NCBI RefSeq assembly: GCF_048544455.1
Contig: NC_133532.1
Location: 15,254,948-15,318,947 of the forward strand
Direction: 5' to 3'
From: Silene latifolia
Taxonomy: Eukaryota > Streptophyta > Magnoliopsida > Caryophyllales > Caryophyllaceae
DNA length: 64,000 bases
Shown: positions 29,755 through 41,722 of the stretch, piece after piece
How the letters are laid out: the number at the start of each line of letters is the position of its first letter
How positions within the stretch are numbered: the stretch's first letter is position 1
Made by a program: the position numbers and the translations under genes
Notes under the pieces: model-generated
Databases searched by the model: none
Told to the model about the DNA's origin: nothing
Seen by the model: the letters and a program-made list of their open reading frames with translations, nothing else

Positions 29755-32700
29755 TGTGGACAAGGCCCTCGGGAACTGCGTCCGCGGGATCCACACTAGG
29801 CATAATCGACTCGAGGTTCTTTCGAATCGAATTAAGACAAATTAGAGTCGCCACCAAGTTTTTTGGGAACTTGGAACCGTTCAAGTCAACTTTACACCTT
29901 TCATCGAAAAGCATAAAGCCAATCGACTACGAGTGATTAAAGATAAAGACTTGTACCCTATATCACTCGATTTGAATGACTCTCGTAATCCAATGGTATT
30001 TAGACGGATCCACCAACCATAGATCTTGAGTAAGGGGTGAGGGTACGTGTTGGAAAGCCCATAAGGACACCCAACCCCGCCCGTCAATAACGGCCTCTAC
30101 TAAGTCAAGTATGGATTTCAAACAAGGTCATAGCTACTACGATGTATGATATGCAAACGTTGTTTTAACCCTAACATGTGACAACAATTTCTATGTCGTT
30201 TTAGATGCAACTAAACTAACTTTGTCAAAGTTGTAATTTAGCATGTGGGTTGATTAATCTAACAACATACAGACGAAAGCAAACAAGGCTTAGGGGGAAT
30301 GGGGGAGCCGTGGGATCTACCTATTACAAACCAGGCATTTCATGCCGACACAACAATAAATTGAAGATACAACTCGATCTAAATACAACGCTATACACAC
30401 GACGCAATACACGACACAAAACACGGCCATTCGGCCTAGAAAACCGTGCACAAAGGGGTGACTCACGGCCTACATGACACACGGCCATGGGTCACTCCTC
30501 GTAATGCGTGCTTTCACTTAATCTCATCGAATTTAGACATTGGGCTACGCACCAAAGCATGCGTTAGCATAAACCGGGCCATGTTGCTTTAAACAACATG
30601 CGATTTACTACGCTCTCACATGCATTTGGACAAAACCGTCTAACCAAACAAGACTAAGGTTTTTTGAAGAGGTTTTGACTCGATAAAAGTAAAACAAGCT
30701 TGAAAATTACAACTTGATAAATAAATTACGAATTACAAGCAACGAAACAACGAAGAACAAAAGGTACAAAAAACGAAGCAATAAAGACAAAGAAAACGGC
30801 CAAGCTCACGGCCCAAACCACGACCACCCTCACGGCCAAGACAAAGGCCATCCTAGTTCCTAGGTTAGGTTCATTAGTTAGATCGAATGATTGCGAAACG
30901 GATTAGAAAACGAGTCAGAAAACAAGTTATAAAACAGGTTGATCGATTGAGAAGAAACGCGCGAGTGTGTATTCTACACGGCCTAAGGGGTCCAATTAGG
31001 TCACAATATCATAAGATTAATGCTTACTCGTCGAGTGTCAATAGGAAGGTGCTAATCACGCACTCCTATGCTAGCGAGAAATCGAGTGAAAAGAAAGATG
31101 TATTCAATTAGGTTATAGAATTGTTAATCGATTTTAAAAGCTATGTCGATGCCACCTAACATGTCTAATTAGGTTGTTAAATTGCTCTAATGTCATCTAA
31201 CTGAAACATATGTTAAAAAACAGAGGTTAAACTAACATACAACGGACCCTAGGGTGTGTCGAATTGGCCGAAATAACAAAGGGGTCAAAAGCGAAGAGCG
31301 AAGTTAGAAATTCGTTTTATTTATGCCCTACCTTGAACACGAGGATATGTAAATGAGACGGGGTGTACGACCGACTGATGTAGCGGTTTCTTTTCCCATC
31401 TCAAGTCAACGCGGGTGTTCATGGTGGTACTTTAACTCATACTCGGACTAGACTAGTTTCATAGTTAATTAAACAATCGATAAACAAAACGATAAACGAA
31501 TAAAACAAACTATAAAAGAACAAGCATAAAAAACGAAATAAAAAAGGAGAAAGAGGAGGATTTGATGCAACCTCAACCTACATGTATCGTTGACACCGTC
31601 TTGGGTCGTAATCGATGGTAGATTTTATCTCGAGAGGCCGTCGTCGACGAAGAAACAAAGCAAACACGCGTTTTTTGACAAATCTGGACAGCAACTTTCA
31701 AACGATGATTTCTCTCTCGTTTCACGATGAAAATTCGATTTAAAAGATGTTTTGAAAACTAGAAAGAGAGGAGAACAGAGATCTTAAAGCGACCCCTGCT
31801 CGTTTTGGGTTATTGGGCACGGAAAACGAGCACAAACAGAACTGGACAGACAGAACAAATCACAAAACAGAGTGTATAACACTGTTTTTTCGAGGGATTT
31901 CGTGTACTCTCAAGGGCAATTTGGCTCGTAAATCTTTGTCTAATGTGTAGATGGATGTTATGTGGTTGATTAGGAACAAGAAAATCGAGTTTTGATGGAG
32001 GTTTGATGGAGGAACGAATTGTTTTTCGAGGAGGACACACAAACAGTTCAGTTTGTATGTCGGTTTTGTTTAGGGTTTTTGGGAGGCAATTAGGGTTTGT
32101 TTCTGAGGTTTAAAGCTTGTGGGTGATGGTAGAATGTATGGAGAACTTAGAGGAATTAATGTATGGTGAAGGGGGGGTATTTATAGGGAGTTAAGGTAGG
32201 GTTTTAGAGGGCAACAAGCAATCGGGCTCATTCACGCATAGCTGCTGTCCAGCAGCTTTTGTGAGGGTTTGAGAGGGGTTTTCTTGGTGGTTAAGCTAAG
32301 ATAATATGGGTAGGATACTAGGGTATGGGTTAGGGCTAATGGGCATGGGTTTGGTAGCTGTTTGGAGCGGGTTTTGGGCTCGGGATTTGAGCTGCAAAAC
32401 AGGGGGGCTGCTTTGTGTATGCGGGCTGTTTGGGGGGTGATTTGGGACGGGATTTGGGCCGTGGTTATGGGGTTCGAACTGGGGTTGGATGGGTAGAGGC
32501 TTAGGTTGGTTAGTGTACTCGAGATTCGTGCCAACTCGTAAAGAAAACGGGCCCAAAAACCGAGCTATAATCGAGCTCTAAAACACGTGTTTAAAAACGG
32601 GTTCTTTTCGATTTTCAAATCGATTTTTCAAATCAAACAAAACATTAAAATAAATGATTTTTCAAATCAAATATGCTCATAAAATGTTTTTTCAAATCAA

Positions 32701-32986
32701 TTATTTATTTTATTTTCAATAAAACAATCTTGAGAAAATAAATTCAAATTAAAATAAATAAAATGAATTAAAACTCCTAATTTAAACATCGTTTAAATTA
32801 AATAAGAAATAAAACGTTTAAAATAAATATCATTAATAAAACGCTTCATCGACGACGCCCATCCTACATCGTAAAACGAACTCCAAATAATGACAATGCC
32901 AACTAGTGAATACATGTGTCCTATCATCATCGGGTGTTTGTCGGGTTCTCTATAAATTCCAATATCGACGGATACGGGTATCTACA
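29755..32986 (-). repeat. gag-only element 3' LTR
   Basis: 3,232 bp. It shares conserved blocks with the host element's LTR near one end (GAGTCGCCACCAA, GAGTAAGGGGTGAGGGTACG, ACGGCCTCTACTAA). Internal small frames are identical in both LTRs and not genes. Confidence 0.93.
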
Positions 32987-33292
32987 GAGCCCCCACTTTG
33001 ACTGAGGCTTGGACAAGGCGAAAGTCAAAGTATACCCCAGGTCCCTTTCGACCTGAGGATTCTTCGGGTCGTTTATAGTCCATTAGACTTGCGTATATAA
33101 GCTCGCCAGCCATAAGAAGAGATCATACCTGAAACTTCGTTGGGGGATTGACTCTTGATTCTGTTGTATCAAATTATCGTCGTTGGTCGTCGACCCATAA
33201 AATTGCATATATGGTGGATTGAGCCTTATCCTTAGGCGCCTACGTATCCGTTTCTGACGGAATCAAACCCGCGTCGTAGTTCGGCTACTGCT
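32987..33292. other. polypurine-tract side of the gag-only element
   Basis: GAGCCCCCACTTTGACTGAG and following sequence match 20,484 onward. 33,234-33,284 is the conserved GCCTACGTATCC ... CGTCGTAGTTCGG block. No coding frame. Confidence 0.5.
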
Positions 33293-33390
33293 GACACATG
33301 CCCAAAGTTTATCATCTGCTGGCATTTGTCCAAAATTCATCATCTGTTGACACTTGCCCAAAGTCTATCATCTGCTGGCGGGTGCCCAAA
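33293..33390. repeat. tandem repeat, about 32-bp unit
   Basis: Three units of TGCCCAAAGT(T/C)TATCATCTG, then (C/T)TGGCA/GACA, with small changes. Confidence 0.65.
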
Positions 33391-33521
33391 TGGGGCGGGA
33401 CTTTCCAAGGAGGTTGCCGCCGCTTTCATCATTTGCTTTCAGCTACGGAATTCTTCCATTTCACACTCTTGTATTGAATTGAATTCTTGGTGGATGTCAT
33501 CCTTTACATCTTGATAATGGT

Positions 33522-33595
33522 CTCTGAAGCCAACGGCTTCAGAGCCCCCAGTTTGTGATGGCTCTAAAGTCGAAGACTTTAGAGCCCCCAGTTGA
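33522..33595. repeat. two hairpins each followed by a polypurine-like tract
   Basis: Hairpin 1: CTCTGAAGC (33,522-33,530) with GCTTCAGAG (33,536-33,544). Hairpin 2: GGCTCTAAAGTC (33,560-33,571) with GACTTTAGAGCC (33,575-33,586), perfect 12 bp. Both run into GAGCCCCCAGTT, which on the minus strand reads AACTGGGGGCTC and mimics the true tract at 32,987. Confidence 0.65.
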
Positions 33596-33639
33596 AGCAT
33601 ATCCTGCTACATTTGAAACACAAAAACGTACTTGCAATA

Positions 33640-33875
33640 ATCATCACATAAGCACATTTGGATCATCGATCTTAAAATTGGATTATTTGAAAGATTGGGT
33701 CATCGACCCGACAACTGAATTTGAAAATTTTGAATATTTGGGCCATCGACCCGAATTTTGAATTTGTCATCACTTAGAATATTGGGCCATCGGCCCTTCT
33801 AAAATTGAATTTGAATTTCGAAAGATTGGGTCATCGACCCAAAAAGATTCCACTACTTGGATCATCTATCCATAA
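33640..33875. repeat. array of short palindromes GGGYCATCGRCCC
   Basis: TTGGGTCATCGACCC, TTGGGCCATCGACCC, TTGGGCCATCGGCCC and TTGGGTCATCGACCC again, plus weaker TTGGATCATCGAT and TTGGATCATCTATCC, spaced 30-50 bp in AT-rich sequence. Arms co-vary (GGGTC/GACCC, GGGCC/GGCCC). Confidence 0.6.
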
Positions 33876-34335
33876 TTCGCAAAAAGTTTTTGGAATTTTG
33901 AAATTTTGAAATTTTTTTGAAATCGAACCTTGATGGGTGAGCACAAAATACGACTCAGACACTCTATATGACCCGTAAACCACGTGGGCGTAGCCCGCTA
34001 CCGTAAAACAAAAAAGAAAATAAAACCCTAAGTGTGCACGGGTTTTAATTCAAATAGGGACTTGCTGGGGGTAGAAATGTAAATTGGCCGTCCCGGCGCC
34101 AAAAGATGGCAAATGGGAATCACAAGGTCGTCGAACTTGGGACGGAGATATCGTATGGCATGGGCGTGCTCCCGAGGGCACATGGAAATCAATATCACTT
34201 GGCATTGACAAGGTGGATTAAACTCACAGAGCAACAACGTTGGCTTCGCCCAGACACTAAACACAGACTGATTTTATGAGAACACCTAGACATCACACAT
34301 CACTCTTGTTGGGAACATTCTGTCACTCTTCTCCT
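33876..34335. other. gag-only element interior, non-coding
   Basis: No coding frame, hairpin or repeat of note. Confidence 0.35.
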
Positions 34336-34470
34336 CGCATCCTTTCTTTTCAGCGAGTTTTCATCATTTCTTGCCACCGCCTTCTTTCTTTACAGCGGGC
34401 TTTTACTATTTTTCTTTCACGCCTTCATTCTTTTCAGCGGGTTTTTCATATTTTCTTTTCCCAACACAAA
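34336..34470. repeat. tandem repeat, about 50-bp unit
   Basis: Three pyrimidine-rich units built on CCTTTCTTTTCAGCGAGTTT, CTTTCTTTACAGCGGGC and CATTCTTTTCAGCGGGTTTT. Confidence 0.6.
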
Positions 34471-35918
34471 CCCACATCTGTCTGACTCAGCATCTTTGCC
34501 TAAACCGTTAGATAAAGCTCATTCTGAGACTTGATACTATTCATCCGAATCTATATCCTTATCCTAGCCTACATCGAGTGCTAAGACCGACTCAAACAAA
34601 GGTGGCTTCATTTGGACTTGGTTAAGACCCGTAAGAAACCGACAAGATGACAACTTGGTTGATGAGTGGATTGAATCCCTTATTCTGAAGGACTGCCTAC
34701 GTATTCGCGTGGAGCGAAATCAAATCCGACGTAGTTCGATCTTGGTGCATAAACATGGCATTTTGATTGTGTGTACACACTCGAAGGTTTCACCTAAGGT
34801 ATCATGTCGTATCCCATTCTAGCCTGTAAGGTACCGTTGTATCCCGTGTCTAGGGTTGGTACAAAAGGTTTTGATTCTTTGGGATGTGGAGCTTGGTAAA
34901 AATAGGTTCGCAAGGTAAACCATCATTCTGAAGGTTCATTTTGTGGTGCTAAGGCCAAGGGCTATAGCTTCTGATGTGGTTGGAAATGGTGTCTCGGGTT
35001 TTATGAAACCCGAGTGCAAATGGGTTGGAAAATGATGTGGGTTCAAATTTCCATGTCTGGACCCTAAAGGCTAGGTATAACAACACAAGCGGAATGATTC
35101 TCAAAATTCCCGACTATCCCCTTGTAACTGTCTCAGGAAGGACCTAGGGGTAAAGAGGTTACTACTTAAGCTTTTGGGCTTCGCCCATTGAACTTCAACC
35201 ATGGGTACTTGACTTGACTTCTGGCTTCCGTAACTTCGACATTCAACCAAAACATTTTGCAATAACTTCAACCTCTTTTTTTCTTTTTTTCTTTTTCTTT
35301 TTCTTTTTTTTTTCTTTTTTTTTTCTTTTTTTTTTTGAAAATGGTCTTCTACTCATTCTCCTATTCACAAATGGATACACCTTGAAAATTTGGCTTCGCC
35401 AACTAATATGGGTAAGAACTAACAATTCCTTGTTAGAACGGGTTGGTCTCTTCTCTCTTCCAGATGGGATGATTTTGTGGGGAAAAGGCTTGCCTTCCAT
35501 CATCGATAGGGGAAACAAGGAGCTAGTCCGGGTTCGTCATAGAATCATCTAAAAGCTTGTCACAAACATTGGTTCAGATGGAGGTTTTCTACCGCCAGAC
35601 ATGGAATAGGTAAAGGAATCAAACACGGAATCCTATTGTACCTTACGTTTTGAAACGGGACATATTTATACCCCAGGGATGCCTTTGAGTGTGTTGTGCA
35701 TTTTATCATGTTTCGGAATGATTGAGGATTGGAAACAAGACATATTTGGAAACGAAACTGCAACTTTTTTATTGGAATGAGAAATGCTTAACAGACTCGA
35801 AGAAACGATTCCTAGGACACATCCTAGGTCATCGTGGAACAAACGACTCAACTTCAAGAAAACAAAGTCCTAGACTCGACTCGACTAAGATAAGAAAACA
35901 GATCCCGACTCGTAATTT
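34471..35918. other. gag-only element interior, pol replaced by non-coding sequence
   Basis: 34,688-34,740 is the third copy of the GCCTACGTATTC...CGTAGTTCG block. A poly-T/TTTC tract sits at 35,274-35,336; the frame rich in Phe there is an artefact. This stretch occupies the place of pol, but I see no RT, RNase H or integrase residue. Confidence 0.5.
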
Positions 35919-36704
35919 TCAAATCTGGTCTTGAGCTTTCTCTTGTTCAGCTGTCAGCTTAGATGCTCGGCTATTGTCCTTGATCCCTGTGATGGTTTGC
36001 CTCCATCCCGGGGTAGTCCTCTGAGGATCTACGCCAATGATGGAGGTTGGTGAATCGAACTGTCTTTTATTAACTTCGTTAATGAGAGGAGTACATTCTA
36101 GAGCAAGACTCCCGACTTGAATTTCATTCTTCGGGTTTGGCAAGAATTCAAAGCAATCCACAAATATTTTCCCGATAAACACCCCTTTCAAGTGACATGG
36201 GTGGATAAGATGGGAATAATCGACATTGTCTTCGACAGAAACAAAGTTAGTGTGATCGCCAAATGGATTGGTGATGTTATTGGGTTTAATAGCTGGGATT
36301 GGGAGTGTTCCATTCTCAATCATGTCCTGGATTTCGTGCTTCAGTCGATAGCACCTTTCAGTATCATGGCCTTTCCCTTGATGAAAGGCACAGTAGGCAT
36401 TTGGTTTATACCATTTACCTTGTTAATCAGGAGGAGGGTCCGGAGTTGGACCAATAGGCTTCAGCTTTCCTTGGGCTATGAGCCTTTGGAGAGCGTATGT
36501 ATAAGTGCATCCGATATCGGTGAATGCCCTAGGTGTTTGGCGCTGCGACTTCTTCGATTGCCCTTCTAAGAGATTGATGGCTTCATCAATATGGGCCTTT
36601 GCTGGGGCCTTGCCCTTAGACGATGACGCCCCTTGGTACCCTTTCGGCCTTTCAGCCTCTGCCCTTATGACATCATCTTCTACCTTTATCCCGATTCTTA
36701 TCAA
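35919..36704 (-). pseudogene. gag-only element: gag C-terminal region
   Basis: 36,423-36,704 encodes a continuation of gag (GIKVEDDVIRAEAERPKGYQ, later LIAQGKLKPIGPTPDPP), parallel to the host element's LMKQGKLQPIGPTPEP. 35,919-36,323 then carries MIENGTLPIPAIKPNN, parallel to MIENGRLPIPPGGKPNN. Between them the CCHC knuckle sits in broken sequence (36,324-36,422). After about 60 more residues similarity to the host element's protease region ends. The element therefore joins the end of gag to non-pol sequence. Confidence 0.7.
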
Positions 36705-37516
36705 TTCTTTGAAAGAGCCAAAATTCTCGTATTTTGAGCATTGCGGTAAATAGGTCGTAGATTCTTTACGAACTTATCTACCATTTCAACTTCGTCAGGC
36801 TTCTTGGCTAATTTCACGCTTTCAGCGCGCCATCTTGCAAGGAATTCAGTAAAGCCTTCTTTGTCTTTCTGTGTCATCACCTCCAATGTTCTTATGTTGG
36901 TTTGAATCTCGACATTATCGGCATAGTGCTTGCAGAACTCCACCGTGATATCTTCGAAAGTAGGGAAGTTCTTAAGGTCCAGATTGTAGAACCACGCCTT
37001 CGGGTGTTCATCCAGAGATTGAGCGAAAATTTCCGAGAGCATGTCAGCAGGTACTCCCTTCAGTGCTAAGTACCCCTTATAGGCCTTAACATGGTGGACT
37101 AGATCTTCCGTGCCTTTAAACTTTGGGATATCAGTGAGTACCATGTTCGTGGGCAACTTATCCTGAATTGGGGCATAAGCCCTAGCATTTTCGTAGTGGA
37201 TGTTCTTCCTCTGGGAGAGTTTCAAACGGTCTTCAACGAATTTGAACCTTTTCTCCAGATCAGTCAGAGGTGGGGTAGATGAAGAGGAATCTTCACCCAG
37301 CTTAGATTCGATCGCATCCATTCTAGTCATCATGAGGTTCACGGCCTCAGTGAGCTTGCTAACAACATCTTCCATTGCTTGACGTCGGGTTTTTGGCGGC
37401 CTTTCTACAAGAAAACCCCGTACCGAGTCAATATTTAAAGTAAGAGCCCCTGCACACTTAAGGACACGACCCCAACTTGACTCAAACCAAGACTCGATTT
37501 GAGATTGACTAACCAA
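36701..37516 (-). CDS. gag-only element: gag, main domain
   Basis: 271 codons. The natural start is probably the later Met of MEDVVSKLTEAVNLMMTRMD, since the first 40 or so residues look like leader sequence. The gag core follows: LPTNMVLTDIPKFKGTEDL, AWFYNLDLKNFPTFED, FCKHYADNVEIQ, TLEVMTQKDKEGFTEFLARW and MVDKFVKNLRPIY. This is the retrotransposon gag family of Tat elements, and the same motifs occur at 48,492-49,343. A frameshift at 36,701-36,704 separates it from the C-terminal part. Gag assembles the particle and may recruit a related element's enzymes. Confidence 0.82.
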   Translation of the reverse strand: MVSQSQIESWFESSWGRVLKCAGALTLNIDSVRGFLVERPPKTRRQAMEDVVSKLTEAVNLMMTRMDAIESKLGEDSSSSTPPLTDLEKRFKFVEDRLKLSQRKNIHYENARAYAPIQDKLPTNMVLTDIPKFKGTEDLVHHVKAYKGYLALKGVPADMLSEIFAQSLDEHPKAWFYNLDLKNFPTFEDITVEFCKHYADNVEIQTNIRTLEVMTQKDKEGFTEFLARWRAESVKLAKKPDEVEMVDKFVKNLRPIYRNAQNTRILALSKN

Positions 37517-38488
37517 AGGTTCGACTCATGGTTGGATCTAGACCTTGGTTCATTTTGGGATCGACAAAACGACACGACCCAAACCATCATGACTCGATTC
37601 TAAACCGGACTTGGTGTGACTAAACCCGTGATTGGACCAACATAGTCCTTAGGTTCGAGTGAAACGTCCTAAAGGGCCTAGCTTGGACGTTTCTGTGGAC
37701 TATCCTAGACCAATTGGTCGACCCACATGACTCGAAGCCCAAGAGGTGAGCTTGGGCGGCCCAACAAGGTCGTGTTCTAAACACTTGAGACGAGACACAA
37801 CTAGCCAAACACGGCCAGGACCTGGACACGACTCGACGCATTTCATGCTTGGTTAAGGTTCGAGAGGCATTTTGGATTGATTTTGAAAAACGTAAGATTG
37901 TTTCGAAAATGAGATTTGAAATGGGCAGCATGCCGGATATAAAAGCTCATTTTGGGCCGAAAATTCTAGTCCTATTTGGGCAGCATTCCGCGTTTTTAAA
38001 ACCATGCTATTTTGAAAGTAAGTTGTTCAAAAGTTCGGTTTTGAAAAGGACATGGAAAATTTCGAAAAGACTCGGGAAAACAATTTGCACATTGCCATTC
38101 TCATGTTACAAGGATGTATGCTCCTAGACATCTCTAAGTCTCGGCAAGTCTTCTACAAGAAGGTCTATGCCCTCCATCCTTTTGTGGTCTTATAGAGCAA
38201 GGTGTCTTAAGGTAGAGTACCTAGAAGATCGTCCCCACCATCAAGAACCACGCGAGGTGAAGTGGAAGCGAGCAATGTGCAGCTTCCTAGCATAGTGAGA
38301 CGTCGCCCCCCACGCATCACGAAGAAACGCTGGGACGGCCCGGGCAAGTCCTTAAGGGTCTATGCATGAATCGTAGCACTATGAGTAATGTTTTACTTTC
38401 CGACACTTTCTTTTCAAGTTTCACCTCGGAGGAAAAGACCCTAGAAACAAAGTGTAACTAGTCCTCTTTTCCCAGTGAGTCGCCAAAT
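37517..38488 (-). other. gag-only element 5' leader and primer-binding site
   Basis: Non-coding leader between LTR and gag. Next to the LTR the minus strand reads ATTTGGCGACTCACTGGG (38,471-38,488), a version of the host element's TTTGGCGACTCCGCTGGGG; TGG would pair with the CCA end of a tRNA. Confidence 0.65.
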
Positions 38489-41400
38489 CGTGGACAAGGC
38501 CCTCGGGAAGCTGCGTCCGCGGGATCCACACTAGGCATAATCGACTCGAGGTTCTTTCGAATCGAATTAAGACAAATTAGAGTCGCCACCAAGTTTTTTG
38601 GGAACTTGGAACCGTTCAAGTCAACTTTACACCTTTCATCGAAAAGCATAAAGCCAATCGACTACGAGTGATTAAAGATAAAGACTTGTACCCTATATCA
38701 CTCGATTTGAATGACTCTCGTAATCCAATGGTATTTAGACGGATCCACCAACCATAGATCTTGAGTAAGGGGTGAGGGTACGTGTTGGGAAGCCCATAAG
38801 GACACCTAACCCCGCCCGTCAATAACGGCCTCTACTAAGTCAAGTATGGATTTCAAACAAGGTCATAGCTACTACGATGTATGATATGCAAACGTTGTTT
38901 TAACCCTAACATGTGACAACAATTTCTATGTCGTTTTAGATGCAACTAAACTAACTTTGTCAAAGTTGTAATTTAGCATGTGGGTTGATTAATCTAACAA
39001 CATACGATTTAAAGCAAACAAGGCTTAGGGGAATGGGGGAGCCGTGGGATCTACCTATTACAAACCAGGCATTTCATGCCGACACAACAATAAATTGAAG
39101 ATACAACTCGATCTAAATACAACGCTATACACACGACGCAATACACGACACAAAACACGGCCATTCGGCCTAGAAAACCGTGCACAAAGGGGTGACTCAC
39201 GGCCTACATGACACACGGCCATGGGTCACTCCTCGTAATGCGTGCTTTCACTTAATCTCATCGAATTTAGACATTGGGCTACGCACCAAAGCATGCGTTA
39301 GCATAAACCGGGCCATGTTGCTTTAAACAACATGCGATTTACTACGCTCTCACATGCATTTGGACAAAACCGTCTAACCAAACAAGACTAAGGTTTTTTG
39401 AAGAGGTTTTGACTCGATAAAAGTAAAACAAGCTCGAAAATTACAACTTGATAAATAAATTACGAATTACAAGCAACGAAACAACGAAGAACAAAAGGTA
39501 CAAAAAACGAAGCAATAAAGACAAAGAAAACGGCCAAGCTCACGGCCCAAACCACGACCACCCTCACGGCCAAGACAAAGGCCATCCTAGTTCCTAGGTT
39601 AGGTTCATTAGTTAGATCGAATGATTGCGAAACGGATTAGAAAACGAGTCAGAAAACAAGTTATAAAACAGGTTGATCGATTGAGAAGAAACGCGCGAGT
39701 GTGTATTCTACACGGCCTAAGGGGTCCAATTAGGTCACAATATCATAAGATTAATGCTTACTCGTCGAGTGTCAATAGGAAGGTGCTAATCACGCACTCC
39801 TATGCTAGCGAGAAATCGAGTGAAAAGAAAGATGTATTCAATTAGGTTATAGAATTGTTAATCGATTTTAAAAGCTATGTCGATGCCACCTAACATGTCT
39901 AATTAGGTTGTTAAATTGCTCTAATGTCATCTAACTGAAACATATGTTAAAAAACAGAGGTTAAACTAACATACAACGGACCCTAGGGTGTGTCGAATTG
40001 GCCGAAATAACAAAGGGGTCAAAAGCGAAGAGCGAAGTTAGAAATTCGTTTTATTTATGCCCTACCTTGAACACGAGGATATGTAAATGAGACGGGGGTG
40101 TACGACCGACTGATGTAGCGGTTTCTTTTCCTATCTCAAGTCAACGCGGGTGTTCATGGTGGTACTTTAACTCATACTCGGACTAGACTAGTTTCATAGT
40201 TAATTAAACAATCGATAAACAAAACGATAAACGAATAAAACAAACTATAAAAGAACAAGCATAAAAAACGAAATAAAAAAGGAGAAAGAGGAGGATTTGA
40301 TGCACCCTCAACCTACATGTATCGTTGACACCGTCTTGGGTCGTAATCGATGGTAGATTTTATCTCGAGAGGCCGTCGTCGACGAAGAAACAAAGCAAAC
40401 ACGCGTTTTTTGACAAATCTGGACAGCAACTTTCAAACGATGATTTCTCTCTCGTTTCACGATGAAAATTCGATTTAAAAGATGTTTTGAAAACTAGAAA
40501 GAGAGGAGAACAGAGATCTTAAAGCGACCCCTGCTCGTTTTGGGTTATTAAGCACGGAAAACGAGCACAAACAGAACTGGACAGACAGAACAAATCGCAA
40601 AAAACAGAGTGTATAACACTCTGTTTTTCGAGGGATTTCGTGTACTCTCAAGGGCAATTTGGCTCGTAAATCTTTGTCTAATGTGTAGATGGATGTTATG
40701 TGGTTGATTAGGAACAAGAAAATCGAGTTTTGATGGAGGTTTGATGGAGGAACGAATTGTTTTTCGAGGAGGACACACAAACAGTTCAGTTTGTATGTCG
40801 GTTTTGTTTAGGGTTTTTGGGAGGCAATTAGGGTTTGTTTCTGAGGTTTAAAGCTTGTGGGTGATGGTAGAATGTATGGAGAACTTAGAGGAATTAATGT
40901 ATGGTGAAGGGGGGGTATTTATAGGGAGTTAAGGTAGGGTTTTAGAGGGCAACAAGCAATCGGGCTCATTCACGCATAGCTGCTGTCCAGCAGCTTTTGT
41001 GAGGGTTTGAGAGGGGTTTTCTTGGTGGTTAAGCTAAGATAATATGGGTAGGATACTAGGGTATGGGTTAGGGCTAATGGGCACGGGTTTGGTAGCTGTT
41101 TGGAGCGGGTTTTGGGCTCGGGATTTGAGCCGCAAAACAGGGGCCGCTTTGTGTATGCGGGCTGTTTGGGGGGTGATTTGGGACGGGATTTGGGCCGTGG
41201 TTATGGGGTTCGAACTGGGGTTGGATGGGTAGAGGCTTAGGTTGGTTAGTGTACTCGAGATTCGTGCCAACTCGTAAAGAAAACGGGCCCAAAAACCGAG
41301 CTATAATCGAGCTCTAAAACACGTGTTTAAAAACGGGTTCTTTTCGATTTTCAAATCGATTTTTCAAATCAAACAAAACATTAAAATAAATGATTTTTCA

Positions 41401-41722
41401 AATCAAATATGCTCATAAAATGTTTTTTCAAATCAATTATTTATTTTATTTTCAATAAAACAATCTTGAGAAAATAAATTCAAATTAAAATAAATAAAAT
41501 GAATTAAAACTCCTAATTTAAACATCGTTTAAATTAAATAAGAAATAAAACGTTTAAAATAAATATCATTAATAAAACGCTTCATCGACGACGCCCATCC
41601 TACATCGTAAAACGAACTCCAAATAATGACAATGCCAACTAGTGAATACATGTGTCCTATCATCATCGGGTGTTTGTCGGGTTCTCTATAAATTCCAATA
41701 TCGACGGATACGGGTATCTACA
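38489..41722 (-). repeat. gag-only element 5' LTR
   Basis: 3,234 bp, pair of 29,755-32,986. Ends GGGTATCTACA. Confidence 0.93.

Larger units (their letters stand above)
29755..41722 (-). mobile_element. gag-only Tat relative with 3.2-kb LTRs, nested in the Tat element
   Basis: LTRs at 29,755-32,986 (3,232 bp) and 38,489-41,722 (3,234 bp) differ at roughly two dozen positions by eye. CAAGA is duplicated at 29,750-29,754 and 41,723-41,727. The right LTR starts CGTGGAC, so its terminal base is mutated from TGTGGAC. Minus strand: primer site next to 38,489, gag at 36,423-37,516, then a remnant to 35,919, no RT, RNase H or integrase. The polypurine tract GTGGGGGCTC lies at 32,987. LTR ends, primer site, polypurine region and gag resemble the host Tat element, so it probably uses enzymes of such elements in trans. 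Confidence 0.92.

Noticed and set aside
30887..31111. 74-codon frame repeated identically at 39,621-39,845
   Set aside because: The two copies are the same place in the two LTRs of the gag-only element; identity reflects LTR youth. Other LTR frame pairs (for example 31,860 and 40,475) are rejected likewise.
35214..35552. Plus-strand frame with a long Phe run and the minus-strand Lys-run frame
   Set aside because: Both come from the TTTC/poly-T tract at 35,274-35,336 in non-coding sequence.
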